This document shows, piece after piece, positions 31,832-41,500 of a stretch of DNA of 45,651 nt. A program made the translations under genes and the position numbers. Each line of letters opens with the position of its first letter. Position 1 is the first letter of the stretch. Source of the stretch: an uncultured Nitrosomonadales bacterium (GTDB taxonomy: Bacteria > Pseudomonadota > Gammaproteobacteria > Burkholderiales > Gallionellaceae); NCBI GenBank assembly GCA_903885165.1, contig CAISHO010000007.1, positions 1-45,651 on the forward strand, given 5' to 3'. The notes below the pieces were generated by a model. The model was given only the letters and a program-made list of their open reading frames with translations. It ran no database searches and was not told where the DNA came from.

Positions 31832-32335
31832 TCACAGCGCTTCGCGACGGCGCTTCTTCAGCTTGGCGCGCAGCCGTGTTTGTTTGAGTTGCGATAAATA
31901 TTCGACGAAGACCTTGCCGCTCAGATGATCCATTTCATGCTGGATGCAGACGGCAAGAAAGCCTTCCGCCTCCAGCGTAAAAGGTTCGCCCTTCAAATTG
32001 AGCGCCTGCACCGTCACATTGTCTGCGCGTCTCACTGTCTCATAAATCCCCGGAACAGAAAGGCAGCCTTCTTCACCGTCCTGTTCTCCGCTAATCTTTA
32101 AGATTTCCGGATTGATGAACACCATCAATTGATTGTGCTCTTCGGAGATGTCCACCACGATAATCTGCTCATGCACGTCGACCTGCGTTGCCGCCAAACC
32201 TACTCCCGGCGCAGCATACATGGTTTCAGCCATGTTCTTCACCAGTTTGCGGGTCGCGTCATTCACCAGGGCGACTTTTTTCGCGATGGTATGCAGGCGC
32301 TCGTCGGGGTACTGCAATATTTGTAAGATTGCCAT
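31832..32335 (-). CDS. def: Peptide deformylase
   Basis: The 167-residue metalloenzyme removes the N-formyl group from nascent proteins. All three family motifs are present: GVGLAATQ (44-51), EGCLSVP with metal ligand Cys91, and QHEMDHL with His133, catalytic Glu134 and His137. It is the first gene of the def-fmt-rsmB-DUF4390-ntrY-ntrX run and is transcribed away from the LysM gene. Confidence 0.97.
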   Translation of the reverse strand: MAILQILQYPDERLHTIAKKVALVNDATRKLVKNMAETMYAAPGVGLAATQVDVHEQIIVVDISEEHNQLMVFINPEILKISGEQDGEEGCLSVPGIYETVRRADNVTVQALNLKGEPFTLEAEGFLAVCIQHEMDHLSGKVFVEYLSQLKQTRLRAKLKKRRREAL

Positions 32336-32378
32336 AATGCTTGCTAATTTAATTGTCTGGATGCAAAATTTAACGTGT

Positions 32379-32392
32379 CACGGCACGCCGTG
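32379..32392. promoter_or_regulatory. Dyad-symmetric site between def and the LysM gene
   Basis: CACGGC and GCCGTG flank a central AC, a perfect 6+6 dyad in an 87-bp divergent promoter region. It could be an operator or only a chance GC-rich palindrome. No T-run follows, so it is not a terminator. Confidence 0.3.
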
Positions 32393-32422
32393 CGCCTTTG
32401 TGTGATTCTACCGGGCCCTACC

Positions 32423-33442
32423 ATGCGCAAGATTATATCGCTGATTTGCTTTTTATTGCCCGTATTGGGTTTTGCGGGTCAATCTGAAACCAACCTGCAG
32501 ATACGCAGCGATGCACCCGACCAATATACAGTCGTCAAAGGTGACACCCTTTGGGATATCTCCGGCAAGTTTTTCAAAGACCCCTGGAAATGGCCTCACA
32601 TCTGGGGAATGAACAAAGCTTCAATAAAAAATCCTCACTGGATTTATCCGGGTGCGACCATTTTTCTGGATCGCAGCAGCGGCACTTTGCGCATGGGTAA
32701 AGAGGATACAACCAATGAAATCGTCAAACTGTCACCGCATATTCGCAGCGAAGACAGCTCGCAAAACGCCATTTCCAGCATCCCGTCCAAGGTGATAGAA
32801 CCTTTCTTGAGCCAACCGCTGGTCGTCGACGAACAGTCATTGGCCACGGCACCAACCATCATCGGTGTGGCCGAAGAGCGAGTCATCATCGGCACGGGCG
32901 ATGTCGCTTATGCAAAAGGGATCACTACCGACAAGGGGAATAAGTGGCAGGTATATCGTCCCGGCAAAGCCCTGATCGATCCGGACACGAATGAAACATT
33001 GGGCTATGAGGCAATTTTTCTGGGCAGTCTGAATGTCAAAACATTTGCCGATGTCAGCACGGTGGTAATAACCGATGCTAAACAGGAAATCAATCCCGGC
33101 GATCGTCTACTCGTTCCAGAAGCGGTGATCCCGCATACCTATTTACCCCGCGCACCGGCTCATCAAGTCGCAGCCAGCGTGATTTCCATCTATGGCGGCG
33201 TTTCACAAGCCGGTCAAAACACCGTGATCACCCTCAACAGAGGGGAACGCGATGGCGTTGAAATCGGCCATGTACTGGCGTTTACCAGCAAAGGTCGCGT
33301 TTTGAAAACTGATAACACCAGCTTGCCGGATGAGCGCTATGGTTACGCCTTCATCTTCCGCGTCTTCGATAAAGTTTCCTACGCGCTGGTCATGCAAGCT
33401 AGATTGCCCGTGCAACTTCTGGATCACGCCGTCACACCTTGA
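32423..33442 (+). CDS. Exported LysM-domain protein
   Basis: The 339-residue protein has a signal peptide (MRKIISLICFLLPVLGFAG) and one LysM domain at about residues 33-80 (YTVVKGDTLWDISGKFFKDP). A long C-terminal region without recognised motif follows. LysM domains bind peptidoglycan, so the protein probably acts in the periplasm or at the cell wall. A LysM protein next to dprA and opposite def is a conserved betaproteobacterial arrangement; its precise role is unknown. The start is chosen for the signal peptide, since an in-frame ATG 48 nt upstream lacks one. Confidence 0.88.
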   Translation: MRKIISLICFLLPVLGFAGQSETNLQIRSDAPDQYTVVKGDTLWDISGKFFKDPWKWPHIWGMNKASIKNPHWIYPGATIFLDRSSGTLRMGKEDTTNEIVKLSPHIRSEDSSQNAISSIPSKVIEPFLSQPLVVDEQSLATAPTIIGVAEERVIIGTGDVAYAKGITTDKGNKWQVYRPGKALIDPDTNETLGYEAIFLGSLNVKTFADVSTVVITDAKQEINPGDRLLVPEAVIPHTYLPRAPAHQVAASVISIYGGVSQAGQNTVITLNRGERDGVEIGHVLAFTSKGRVLKTDNTSLPDERYGYAFIFRVFDKVSYALVMQARLPVQLLDHAVTP

Positions 33443-33470
33443 GCGCCCGTCTAGCGCGTTTCGGGTAAAC

Positions 33471-34556
33471 ATGATCGTTGATGACTCTCTCAAGGCTTGG
33501 CTTACCCTCAGCCTGATTCGTGGATTAGGCGGTGAGGGAGCGCGTCACCTGCTCAGGGAATTTAAATCACCTGAAGCCGTACTGTCCGCCTCAAATAAAT
33601 CGCTCTGCACTGTCGTCAAACCGGAAATTGCCGCTGCAATCGGCAAAGGCGTTGCGGATGAATTGCTCGAACCCGCGCTCTCCTGGCTGGAAGACGACAA
33701 CAATCACATCGTTACCTTGGGAGATGCCGAGTATCCTCAGGCTCTGCTGAATATTTGCGATCCTCCGCTGCTGCTCTACGTCAAAGGCCGGCTCGATTTA
33801 CTCAATAAGACGACACTGGCGATCGTCGGCAGCCGGCACGCCACGCCGCAAGGCATCAGCAACGCCGAACAATTTGCCCAATCGTTGAGCGATGCGGGGC
33901 TTTGTATCATCAGCGGCATGGCACACGGCATCGATGCCGCCGCCCATCACGGTGCACTGGATGGTTCATCCTCCAGCATTGCCGTGGTGGGGACGGGACT
34001 TGATAAGATTTATCCGTCCGCCAATCGTGATCTGGCTCACCGGCTGGCTAAACAAGGCGCGCTGATCTCCGAATTCCCCCTCGGTACGCCTCCTATCGCG
34101 GGCAACTTCCCGCGCCGTAACCGTATCATCAGCGGCATGAGCATTGGTTGCCTGGTCGTGGAAGCCTCGCTGCAAAGCGGTTCGCTGATCACCGCGCGAC
34201 TGGCCATGGAGCAGGGTCGGGACGTGTTCGCTATTCCGGGTTCCATCCACACGCCGCAAAGTCGTGGTTGCCATAAACTCATCAAACAGGGGGCAAAACT
34301 CGTTGAGTCTGCGCAGGATATTCTGGATGAGCTGCCCGGCAGGATACTCAAGGTCGCGCCCGCACCAAAGCCTTCTCTGCCATCAGGCGAGGAACATAAT
34401 TTACTCGACCTAATCGGCAACGATCCGGTGAGTATGGATGTCATTTGTGCACGCAGTGGCTTGACGGTTAGCCAGCTATCCGCCATGCTGTTGACGTACG
34501 AACTGGAAGGACGCGTAGCAACACTGCCCGGCGGATTGTTCCAACGCATTTATTAA
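33471..34556 (+). CDS. dprA: DNA-processing protein DprA
   Basis: The 361-residue protein loads RecA on incoming single-stranded DNA during natural transformation. The Rossmann-like core is evident from AIVGSRHATPQGISNAEQFA, ISGMAHGIDAAAHHGAL, FPRRNRIISGMS and VEASLQSGSLITARLA. A winged-helix domain follows at the C-terminus (SMDVICARSGLTVSQLSAML). The ATG at 33471 gives the usual N-terminus; the frame stays open upstream but overlaps the LysM gene. DprA alone does not prove competence, as it is widespread. Confidence 0.95.
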   Translation: MIVDDSLKAWLTLSLIRGLGGEGARHLLREFKSPEAVLSASNKSLCTVVKPEIAAAIGKGVADELLEPALSWLEDDNNHIVTLGDAEYPQALLNICDPPLLLYVKGRLDLLNKTTLAIVGSRHATPQGISNAEQFAQSLSDAGLCIISGMAHGIDAAAHHGALDGSSSSIAVVGTGLDKIYPSANRDLAHRLAKQGALISEFPLGTPPIAGNFPRRNRIISGMSIGCLVVEASLQSGSLITARLAMEQGRDVFAIPGSIHTPQSRGCHKLIKQGAKLVESAQDILDELPGRILKVAPAPKPSLPSGEEHNLLDLIGNDPVSMDVICARSGLTVSQLSAMLLTYELEGRVATLPGGLFQRIY

Positions 34557-34568
34557 TAGACACAAATC

Positions 34569-35024
34569 ATGTTCGAAATTCTAATTTATCTGTTTGAAAG
34601 CTATATCGATGCCGGTAGTTATCCCGCACCGGATAAACTCTCGCGCAAGCTTTATGCTGCGGGTTTTGAAGCGGACGACATAGACGACACCTTAAGCTGG
34701 TTATCGGCTTTACATCTGCAAACACCCGACAACTATCCGGCAACGCTGGAGCATTCCGGCATGCGTTTTTTTGCCGAACTGGAACTAGAACGCATCGGTT
34801 TTGAGGGACGCCAGTTCCTGCTATTCGCCGAACAGCAGGCGATGATTTCAGCGATCGAACGCGAAATCATCATAGATCGCGCCGTCGCCCTCAAGCAAAA
34901 GGACTTAGGTCTGGAAAAACTTAAGCTGATCATGCTGATCGTACTGTGGAACCGTCGTCAGGACATCAATCCACTGCTGATCGAAGAGCTGCTCAGCCCC
35001 CTCTATTCATCTCAATTACATTAA
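34569..35024 (+). CDS. smg: Smg family protein (DUF494)
   Basis: The 151-residue protein belongs to the Smg/DUF494 family by its N-terminus MFEILIYLFESY, its length and its position between dprA and topA. The function is unknown in all species. It starts 12 nt after dprA and ends 4 nt before topA, so the three are probably one operon. Confidence 0.93.
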   Translation: MFEILIYLFESYIDAGSYPAPDKLSRKLYAAGFEADDIDDTLSWLSALHLQTPDNYPATLEHSGMRFFAELELERIGFEGRQFLLFAEQQAMISAIEREIIIDRAVALKQKDLGLEKLKLIMLIVLWNRRQDINPLLIEELLSPLYSSQLH

Positions 35025-35028
35025 ACGC

Positions 35029-37665
35029 ATGGCAATTAATCTTCTGATCGTCGAATCTCCGGCCAAGGCCAAAACACTCAAGAAGTATCTGGGGAATGAT
35101 TATGAGGTACTGGCTTCCTACGGCCATGTGCGCGATCTGGTTCCCAAGAGTGGCGCGGTAGATACCGAAAACGGTTTTGCCATGAACTACGAGATTATCG
35201 CGCGCAACAGCAAACACATGGATGCGATTGCGAAAGCAGCAGCGGTCGCTGACAACATCCTGCTCGCACCCGATCCGGACCGTGAAGGGGAAGCGATCGC
35301 CTGGCATATTGCCGAGCTACTTAAAGCTAAAAGATCATTAAAAAACAAGAACATGCAGCGCGTTGTTTTTTACGAGATCACGCAATCTGCGGTTCAGGCG
35401 GCCGTCGCCAATCCGCGTGAAATCGCCATGCCGCTGGTCAACGCGCAACAGGCACGCCGCGCACTGGACTATCTGGTCGGCTTTAATCTGTCGCCACTGT
35501 TATGGCGAAAAATTCGTCCCGGCCTATCTGCCGGCCGCGTACAGAGCCCGGCTTTGCGTCTGATCGTCGAACGCGAACTCGAAATCGAAGCCTTCCGCAC
35601 CCAGGAATACTGGACTGTACATCTGGACAGCCACAAGGATCATCAGCCTTTCACGGCTCGCCTGTTTCAATATCAGGGCAAGAAACTCGAACAGTTAACC
35701 ATCGACAGCCAGGCCGAATACGATGTCATTCACGCGCGTCTGCACGACGCCAAATTGCCACCCAAAGTAGTGCGCGTCGAGAAGAAAGCAAAACAGCGCT
35801 ATGCTGCCGGACCTTTCACGACCTCGACTCTGCAACAGGAAGCCGTGCGTAAACTCGGCATGTCAGCTGAACGCACCATGCGCACCGCACAAACGCTGTA
35901 TGAAGGAGTGGATATCGGCGGACAAACCGTCGGTCTGATCTCCTATATGCGTACTGACTCGGTGTCGCTGGCCAAAGAAGCCGTCGCCGAAATCCGCGAC
36001 TACGTTCAGGAGCACTTTTCATCCGACTATTTGCCTTCCAGTCCGCCGACTTACAAGAGCAAGACCAAGAACGCTCAGGAATCTCACGAGGCAATACGTC
36101 CGACCTCCATCATCCGTACACCGGACAGTCTGCGCGACCGTTTAACAGTTGATCAGGCACGCTTGTATGAAATGATCTGGAAGCGCACCTTAGCCTGCCA
36201 AATGGCACCGGCGCGTTTCGACACAGTCAGCGCCGACATTCGCTTAGGCGGTGACGACACGCTATTCCGCGCAAACGGTCAAGTACTTGTTTTTCCGGGA
36301 TTTATTAGCGTCTACATGGAAGACGTAGACGATGCCGAAGAAGAGCAGGGCAGCAAACTGCCACCGCTGGTAGAAGGCGATATCCTGCCCATCGACAAGT
36401 TATATGGCGAGCAGCATTACACCCAGCCGCCACCGCGCTTCACGGAAGCGAGTCTGGTCAAATCACTGGAAGAGTATGGCATAGGCCGCCCGTCGACCTA
36501 TGCCACCATCATCTCGACGCTGCAAACTCGTGAATACGCGGTTCTGGACAAGAAGCGCTTTATGCCGACCGATGTGGGCCGGGTGGTCACGCGTTTTCTC
36601 ACAGAACACTTCACGCGTTATGTCGATTACAACTTTACCGCATCGCTCGAAGACGAGCTGGATGATGTCTCCGACGGAAAACGTGATTGGATAGGCGTAC
36701 TGGATGAATTCTGGAAGGGTTTTTCCGGCCTGATCAAGGAAAAGACTAACATCGAACGCCCTCAGGAATTGATCGACGAAGCCTGTCCGGAATGCGGCAA
36801 GCCGCTGGCGAAAAAACTTAGCCGCTACGGCAGCTTCATCAGTTGCACCAATTATCCGGAATGCAAATACAAGCGCAGCGTCAGCGGCGAATCTCAGGAT
36901 GATGCCTCCGCTCGCGTCGAATTAGGCGTTCATCCCGAAACGGCGCAGGCGGTCGTGTTGTTGCGCGGCCCGTACGGCCATTACGTGCAGCTGGGCGAAC
37001 AAATTGAAGGCGATAAAGCCAAGCCCAAGCGCGTCTCCTGGCCCAAGGAAATGCCGGTCGATACAGCCGATCTGGCCGGGGCATTAAAACTGTTGTCCCT
37101 ACCGCGCGATCTGGGTCTGCATCCGGAAACGAATAAGAAGGTCATCGTCAACATTGGTCGTTTCGGCCCTTACATCGGTCACGACGGAAAATTTAAATCG
37201 ATACCGCGAACCGACAGTATTTTTGATATTGTGTTGACACGCGCAGTCGAATTGCTGGCTCAGGCTAAGGACGGCAACACCGTGCTGCGCACGCTGGGCG
37301 ATCATCCGGTAGACAAAACCACCGTTGAGATATGCAGCGGTCGCTACGGTCCTTATGCTCGGCACGGAAAAATCAATGCCACTTTGCCCAAGGACGTCTC
37401 ACCGGATGAAATCACGCTGGAACAAGCGCTGGAGCTGATTGCCGCCAAGGCCGCTAAAGGGGATGCGGGTAAGAAGCCAGTGAGAAGGGCTGCTGCCAAA
37501 GCACCGGCTAAGGCCAAAGCAACGGCTAAACCTAAAGCGGAACCTAAAGCCAAGGCGGCAGTGAAACCGAAGGTGGTGACAAAACCTAAAGCCTCAGCGA
37601 AACCTAAAACCGAAACAGCAGTTAAGAAGCCGGCTGTAAAAAAACCGGCGGCCAAAAAGACCTAG
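35029..37665 (+). CDS. topA: DNA topoisomerase I (type IA)
   Basis: The 878-residue enzyme relaxes negative supercoils. It starts with the Toprim domain (LLIVESPAKAKTLKKYL), carries the catalytic tyrosine in SYMRTDS (Tyr306), and has at least one four-cysteine zinc finger (CPECGKPL to CTNYPEC) followed by topoisomerase C-terminal repeats (FGPYIGHDGKFK, GRYGPYARHGK). The last 55 or so residues are an Ala/Lys/Pro-rich basic tail. Such tails are known in several bacterial lineages and probably add nonspecific DNA binding. Confidence 0.97.
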   Translation: MAINLLIVESPAKAKTLKKYLGNDYEVLASYGHVRDLVPKSGAVDTENGFAMNYEIIARNSKHMDAIAKAAAVADNILLAPDPDREGEAIAWHIAELLKAKRSLKNKNMQRVVFYEITQSAVQAAVANPREIAMPLVNAQQARRALDYLVGFNLSPLLWRKIRPGLSAGRVQSPALRLIVERELEIEAFRTQEYWTVHLDSHKDHQPFTARLFQYQGKKLEQLTIDSQAEYDVIHARLHDAKLPPKVVRVEKKAKQRYAAGPFTTSTLQQEAVRKLGMSAERTMRTAQTLYEGVDIGGQTVGLISYMRTDSVSLAKEAVAEIRDYVQEHFSSDYLPSSPPTYKSKTKNAQESHEAIRPTSIIRTPDSLRDRLTVDQARLYEMIWKRTLACQMAPARFDTVSADIRLGGDDTLFRANGQVLVFPGFISVYMEDVDDAEEEQGSKLPPLVEGDILPIDKLYGEQHYTQPPPRFTEASLVKSLEEYGIGRPSTYATIISTLQTREYAVLDKKRFMPTDVGRVVTRFLTEHFTRYVDYNFTASLEDELDDVSDGKRDWIGVLDEFWKGFSGLIKEKTNIERPQELIDEACPECGKPLAKKLSRYGSFISCTNYPECKYKRSVSGESQDDASARVELGVHPETAQAVVLLRGPYGHYVQLGEQIEGDKAKPKRVSWPKEMPVDTADLAGALKLLSLPRDLGLHPETNKKVIVNIGRFGPYIGHDGKFKSIPRTDSIFDIVLTRAVELLAQAKDGNTVLRTLGDHPVDKTTVEICSGRYGPYARHGKINATLPKDVSPDEITLEQALELIAAKAAKGDAGKKPVRRAAAKAPAKAKATAKPKAEPKAKAAVKPKVVTKPKASAKPKTETAVKKPAVKKPAAKKT

Positions 37666-37704
37666 GCAGAAAAAAGCTAACATTCAAAAAGCTATTCATC
37701 ATTT

Positions 37705-37738
37705 AAAAGGCGGCTGAACCTGATTTCATCCGCCTTTT
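37705..37738 (+). terminator. Rho-independent terminator after topA
   Basis: AAAAGGCGG (37705-37713) pairs with CCGCCTTTT (37730-37738) around a 16-nt loop, followed by more T residues. It lies 40 bp past the topA stop codon and closes the LysM-dprA-smg-topA group. Confidence 0.85.
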
Positions 37739-37873
37739 TTATCTAACATAATTCATTGCTTATATCAGACGCAGCGCTCAATGTTATAAAATTACCTGCC
37801 AATCACTGTGGCAACGATTTTTATAGACGACTTGGAGTAATATTGCACGCTATTCCACACACCAGCCTCCCCG

Positions 37874-39673
37874 ATGTCACCACAATCCTTTCACACCCAT
37901 AAACCCGACTCAGAACCCGCTGTCCAAACTGATCTTCGCTCCATAGGTCGTCTGTTTCCTTATCTGTGGGAGTTTCGCGGACGAGTTTTATTATCGCTGG
38001 CGCTGTTGCTGGGAGCAAAATTCGCTTCAGTCTCCGTCCCACTGGTGTTGAAGGAAATCATCGACTCATTAGGTAAAACACAAACTGCACTGATTTTACC
38101 GCTGACCCTCATCATCGGCTACGGCCTGCTGCGCTTCTCCAGCACCACCTTTGCTGATCTGCGCGACGTTGTTTTCGCCAAAGTTACCCAGCGCGCCATG
38201 CGCCGTGTCAGTCTGGTTGTTTTCGAACATCTGCACGCCTTGTCGCTGCGCTTTCATCTGGATCGCCAGACGGGCGGGATCACACGCGATATCGAGCGTG
38301 GCTCCAAAGCCATCTCCAGCCTGGTCGGATTTCTGCTGTTTCGCATCACACCCACCGTACTGGAAATTCTAATGGTGGCGGTCATTCTGTTCATCACATT
38401 GGACTGGGTATTCGGACTAATCACGCTGGCGACGCTGGCCGCCTACATCGGCTTCACAGTCACCATCACCGACTGGCGCACCCAGTTTGTACGACGTGCC
38501 AACACGCTGGACTCCGAAGCTTACGGGCGAGCCATCGATAGTCTGCTGAACTATGAGACGGTTAAATATTTCGGTAATGAACGCTATGAGGCTGCACGCT
38601 ACGACAAGAGCCTGGAAGAATGGGAGGAGGTCGCCTTGCAGTCGCAGCGCTCCTTAGGTCTGCTTAATGCCGCACAGGCGGGCACTATCGCCATCGGCGT
38701 CACACTTATGTTGATCCGTGCCGCAAACGGCGTAGTGGCAGGCACGCTCACGCTGGGCGACCTGGTGATGGTCAACGCCTATCTATTGCAGATGTTTCAG
38801 CCTTTGAGTTTTTTGGGTGTGATGTATCGCCAGATTAAACAATCCGTCACCGACGTTGAGCGTATGTTTACCTTATTGATGCGCCCCAAAGAAGTCGAAG
38901 ACACACCTGATGCAGGCAAACTTATATTGAATGGTGGTGAAGTTAAATTCGATTGCGTGGGCTTTGCCTACAACACCGACCGTCCTATTTTGCACGATGT
39001 CAGTTTTACGATACCGGCCGGTAAAACCGTGGCTGCAGTGGGTTCCAGCGGTGCCGGGAAATCAACTCTGGCACGGTTGCTGTTTAGATTTTATGATGCC
39101 AATCAAGGCATTATTTCAATTGATGGTCAGGATATACGCAGCGTCAGTCAGGAAAGTCTGCGCGCGGCTATCGGCGTCGTGCCACAGGATACGGTGTTAT
39201 TCAACGACAGCATTTACTACAACATCGCTTATGGTCGCCCTGAGGCCACTCGCGAAGAAGTGATCAACGCGGCACGTGCCGCACATATTCTTAACTTCAT
39301 CGAATCGCTGCCGCAGGGCTGGGATACGGTGGTTGGTGAGCGCGGCCTCAAACTCTCCGGCGGTGAAAAACAACGTGTTGCCATTGCCCGTACGCTACTT
39401 AAAAATCCGGCGATACTGATACTCGATGAGGCGACTTCCGCACTCGACACAAAAACCGAAAAGGCCATTCAGTCCGAGCTGCTGGAAATTGCCCGCAGCC
39501 GCACTAGCCTTATCATCGCCCATCGGCTCTCCACCGTGGTGGAAGCCGATGAGATCCTGGTGATCGAGGCCGGGCGCATCGTCGAGCGAGGAAGACACAC
39601 CGAGCTGCTGGCTCAAAACGGGGCGTATGCTCTGATGTGGGCGATGCAACAACAGGCGGATGAAACGGAGTAG
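37874..39673 (+). CDS. ATM1-type ABC exporter (fused membrane and ATPase domains)
   Basis: The 599-residue half-transporter has six membrane helices within about residues 35-310 and a nucleotide-binding domain at about 345-590. That domain shows Walker A VGSSGAGKSTLARLL, signature LSGGEKQRVAIA, Walker B ILILDEATSALD and the H-loop IIAHRLSTV. The segment LHALSLRFHLDRQTGGITRDIERG is typical of the ATM1/HMT1 group, which exports glutathione-linked or iron-sulfur related compounds and aids metal tolerance. It should act as a homodimer. The substrate is not known from sequence. Confidence 0.9.
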   Translation: MSPQSFHTHKPDSEPAVQTDLRSIGRLFPYLWEFRGRVLLSLALLLGAKFASVSVPLVLKEIIDSLGKTQTALILPLTLIIGYGLLRFSSTTFADLRDVVFAKVTQRAMRRVSLVVFEHLHALSLRFHLDRQTGGITRDIERGSKAISSLVGFLLFRITPTVLEILMVAVILFITLDWVFGLITLATLAAYIGFTVTITDWRTQFVRRANTLDSEAYGRAIDSLLNYETVKYFGNERYEAARYDKSLEEWEEVALQSQRSLGLLNAAQAGTIAIGVTLMLIRAANGVVAGTLTLGDLVMVNAYLLQMFQPLSFLGVMYRQIKQSVTDVERMFTLLMRPKEVEDTPDAGKLILNGGEVKFDCVGFAYNTDRPILHDVSFTIPAGKTVAAVGSSGAGKSTLARLLFRFYDANQGIISIDGQDIRSVSQESLRAAIGVVPQDTVLFNDSIYYNIAYGRPEATREEVINAARAAHILNFIESLPQGWDTVVGERGLKLSGGEKQRVAIARTLLKNPAILILDEATSALDTKTEKAIQSELLEIARSRTSLIIAHRLSTVVEADEILVIEAGRIVERGRHTELLAQNGAYALMWAMQQQADETE

Positions 39674-39785
39674 GGCCGGGTTGATCCTGCCAACATTATG
39701 TTTTTAAAATAAATTGTTCATTAGAAAAAACCGCGTACAGCGGGGAAAACTGCAATGTTTTGTCCTTCTTCGCAGTGTCTTCTTT

Positions 39786-39815
39786 CGCTGGATTCCTGCC
39801 TGCGTCGGAATGACG
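39786..39815. repeat. Short palindromic dispersed repeat
   Basis: ATTCC (39792-39796) and GGAAT (39807-39811) enclose TGCCTGCGTC, within a GCTGGATTCC...GGAATGACG context. This resembles the small dispersed palindromes found in many proteobacterial genomes. It is a single copy in this window. Confidence 0.5.
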
Positions 39816-40070
39816 GTGTTAATGGATAATTTGGGTTTAAATAAGCTTAATCTGGCTCTATGTGATTCGTAGTGGTTAAGTCGCTTTAAATTCAGCTCAA
39901 TCGTAAGGATCGTAAACCACTAAAACAGTAACAAATGCAACGTTTGTTTTGTTTAGTGACTTTGGTGTACACGAGGGTTAAAGCAGTCTGCAAAAGACTA
40001 AACACATAAAATAATGAATACAATCAAATTACTAGAATATTGTAATTTATTTATGGGTGTTTTTAAAAAG

Positions 40071-40109
40071 CTTGTCTACGAAAGACACAAAAAGCACGAA
40101 CAGTTCGTA
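40071..40109. repeat. Remnant of a CACGAA-type dispersed repeat
   Basis: The stretch TACGAAAGACACAAAAAGCACGAAC resembles the tandem 'CACGAAA' repeats scattered in intergenic DNA of many bacteria. A small CGAAC/GTTCG inverted pair follows. It appears decayed. Confidence 0.4.
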
Positions 40110-40179
40110 TGAGATTTTTTTTGGGTTCTTTTGGTGGAATATTTCAATTTTATTACCCGCTGTATTTCACATAGAGCCC

Positions 40180-40902
40180 TTAATCTTCTGCCTCTGTAGT
40201 GACCCCGCAGCATTTCTTATACTTCCGCTCACTTCCGCACGGGCACTTTTCGCTGCGTCCTATTTTTGGCAGATGACGACGAAGAGATGGATCACTAACG
40301 ACCCGGCGCACCGGTGCCCATAGGTGATACAGCTCAGCTACACTGGCTGGAACCAGCATTGCCAACTTTTCACGCTGCTCAGGCGTTTCGATCAGCGCCT
40401 CCTCCTCCTCAGTCAGATCCTCTGTTCCTAGTAAATAGATGGGGCGCAGTATTTTAAATTTTTCTGGTTCCTCGAATACAGGCTGCCAATCCTGACGCTG
40501 AAGATTGATCCCTGTCATAAATCCATAAGCCCACATCTCACCATCCACATATTCCCTCGTACTATCAGGATAGACGGCACTATCGAATATGGGCTCGCAG
40601 GCTTCCGGATTTTCCTGAATTGTCATAATCAGGCTGCTCATGTGTCGCATAATCAACCCGGTGATATGCTCGACCTGCGCGTAGTTTGAAAATGCAGTCT
40701 CATCATTTTCTGTCGCGCCCCAAACCTTCGGCAACCATACGCTGGCAGGTGGCATGGCGGGTGAGGTGACCAGCGCGGTCAGATATCCATCGAGCCTGTC
40801 CGGCATCATCGTTTCATCAGATGTCTCGTCCGACAGCAAAAATTCAGCTAATTCGTCCATTTCCTCATCGGATAGCGGTGACAGGTTATTTTTAGTGGAC
40901 AA
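40180..40902 (-). CDS. YecA/UPF0149 family protein with C-terminal SEC-C motif
   Basis: The 240-residue protein has the UPF0149 domain ([17 protein letters not shown], then [17 protein letters not shown]) and ends with a zinc-binding SEC-C motif [15 protein letters not shown]. YecA proteins are SecA-tail-like and have been linked to protein handling or SecA/ribosome contact, but function is uncertain. The proposed start is the TTG at 40902, preceded by AAGGAA; another in-frame TTG at 40947 would add 15 residues but has a poorer site. It is flanked by repeat-rich non-coding DNA on both sides. Confidence 0.85.
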   Translation of the reverse strand: MSTKNNLSPLSDEEMDELAEFLLSDETSDETMMPDRLDGYLTALVTSPAMPPASVWLPKVWGATENDETAFSNYAQVEHITGLIMRHMSSLIMTIQENPEACEPIFDSAVYPDSTREYVDGEMWAYGFMTGINLQRQDWQPVFEEPEKFKILRPIYLLGTEDLTEEEEALIETPEQREKLAMLVPASVAELYHLWAPVRRVVSDPSLRRHLPKIGRSEKCPCGSERKYKKCCGVTTEAED

Positions 40903-41060
40903 TTTTGTTCCTTTGTAAGTATGGGGAAGGAGGGACGTATAGAACAAACCATTTGCCCGGCTCTGCGCTGACGCGGCTGACTTTTGCCGGATTATATAGA
41001 TTTCAATGGATTAGCGTCTACTCAATCCCTCAAACTTCTGTATTTTGTTGTTCTCTCTCA

Positions 41061-41210
41061 AAAACCGTCTAAAAGTGCCATTAAATCGATTTCACTCAAC
41101 TTGCCCACTCGCTACATTCCGACCCGCACTGCAACGTTATATAGCACCGTTAAACCAGCCACGTTTGCAAGCCTCGTATTTATTGGCTTGCAGCATGGTT
41201 ACTTCTAAAA
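41061..41210. repeat. Diverged direct repeat, copy A
   Basis: This stretch aligns without gaps to 41501-41650 at a constant offset of 440 bp. Shared blocks include AATCGATTTCAC (41084-41095) and TATTGGCTTGCAG (41181-41193), with a TTCTAAA near the end. Similarity is patchy, so the duplication is old. Confidence 0.65.
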
Positions 41211-41375
41211 AACATTGATATTCGCCATATATTTGTTTTTATATAGCCGAAACACCAACTTCAGTAAATTTTATTACTTTTACGAAAAAAGATTTTGTTA
41301 CCTTTTTCAACCACTTCAACCGGTAAAAGATCACCCCCTGATGATGTAACAAGCCATGCCCGCCCCCCATCTCAA

Positions 41376-41399
41376 CCTTCCCCCGCCATCGAGGGAAGG
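41376..41399. repeat. Small C/G-run palindrome
   Basis: CCTTCCC (41376-41382) and GGGAAGG (41393-41399) flank a 10-nt loop, with further C-runs on the left. It may be a decayed member of a dispersed palindromic family similar to that in leuS. Confidence 0.45.
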
Positions 41400-41500
41400 A
41401 GCGGACGAACGCTGAAGCGAGTTTCACGTTAGGGTGGCCGTCTTCGGATCATAGACTACGTGGAGAGCATCCAACGCGCCTTAAATCCGTCCATATCCAC

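Larger units (their letters stand above)
39674..40179. other. Repeat-bearing non-coding region after the ABC exporter
   Basis: These 506 bp hold no credible gene. They contain two short remnants listed separately (39786-39815 and 40071-40109) and otherwise AT-rich sequence. No strong terminator is seen for either flanking convergent gene. Confidence 0.55.

Noticed and set aside
39674..40179. Insertion sequence remnant
   Set aside because: Only short palindromic fragments are seen; there is no transposase fragment or paired terminal inverted repeats.
40984..41208. 74-residue open frame in the non-coding region beside yecA
   Set aside because: No ribosome binding site, no family resemblance, and much of it falls within the decayed direct repeat.
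41413..41432. Second parS site (GTTTCACGTT)
   Set aside because: Only one half matches; the palindrome is broken, so ParB binding is not expected.
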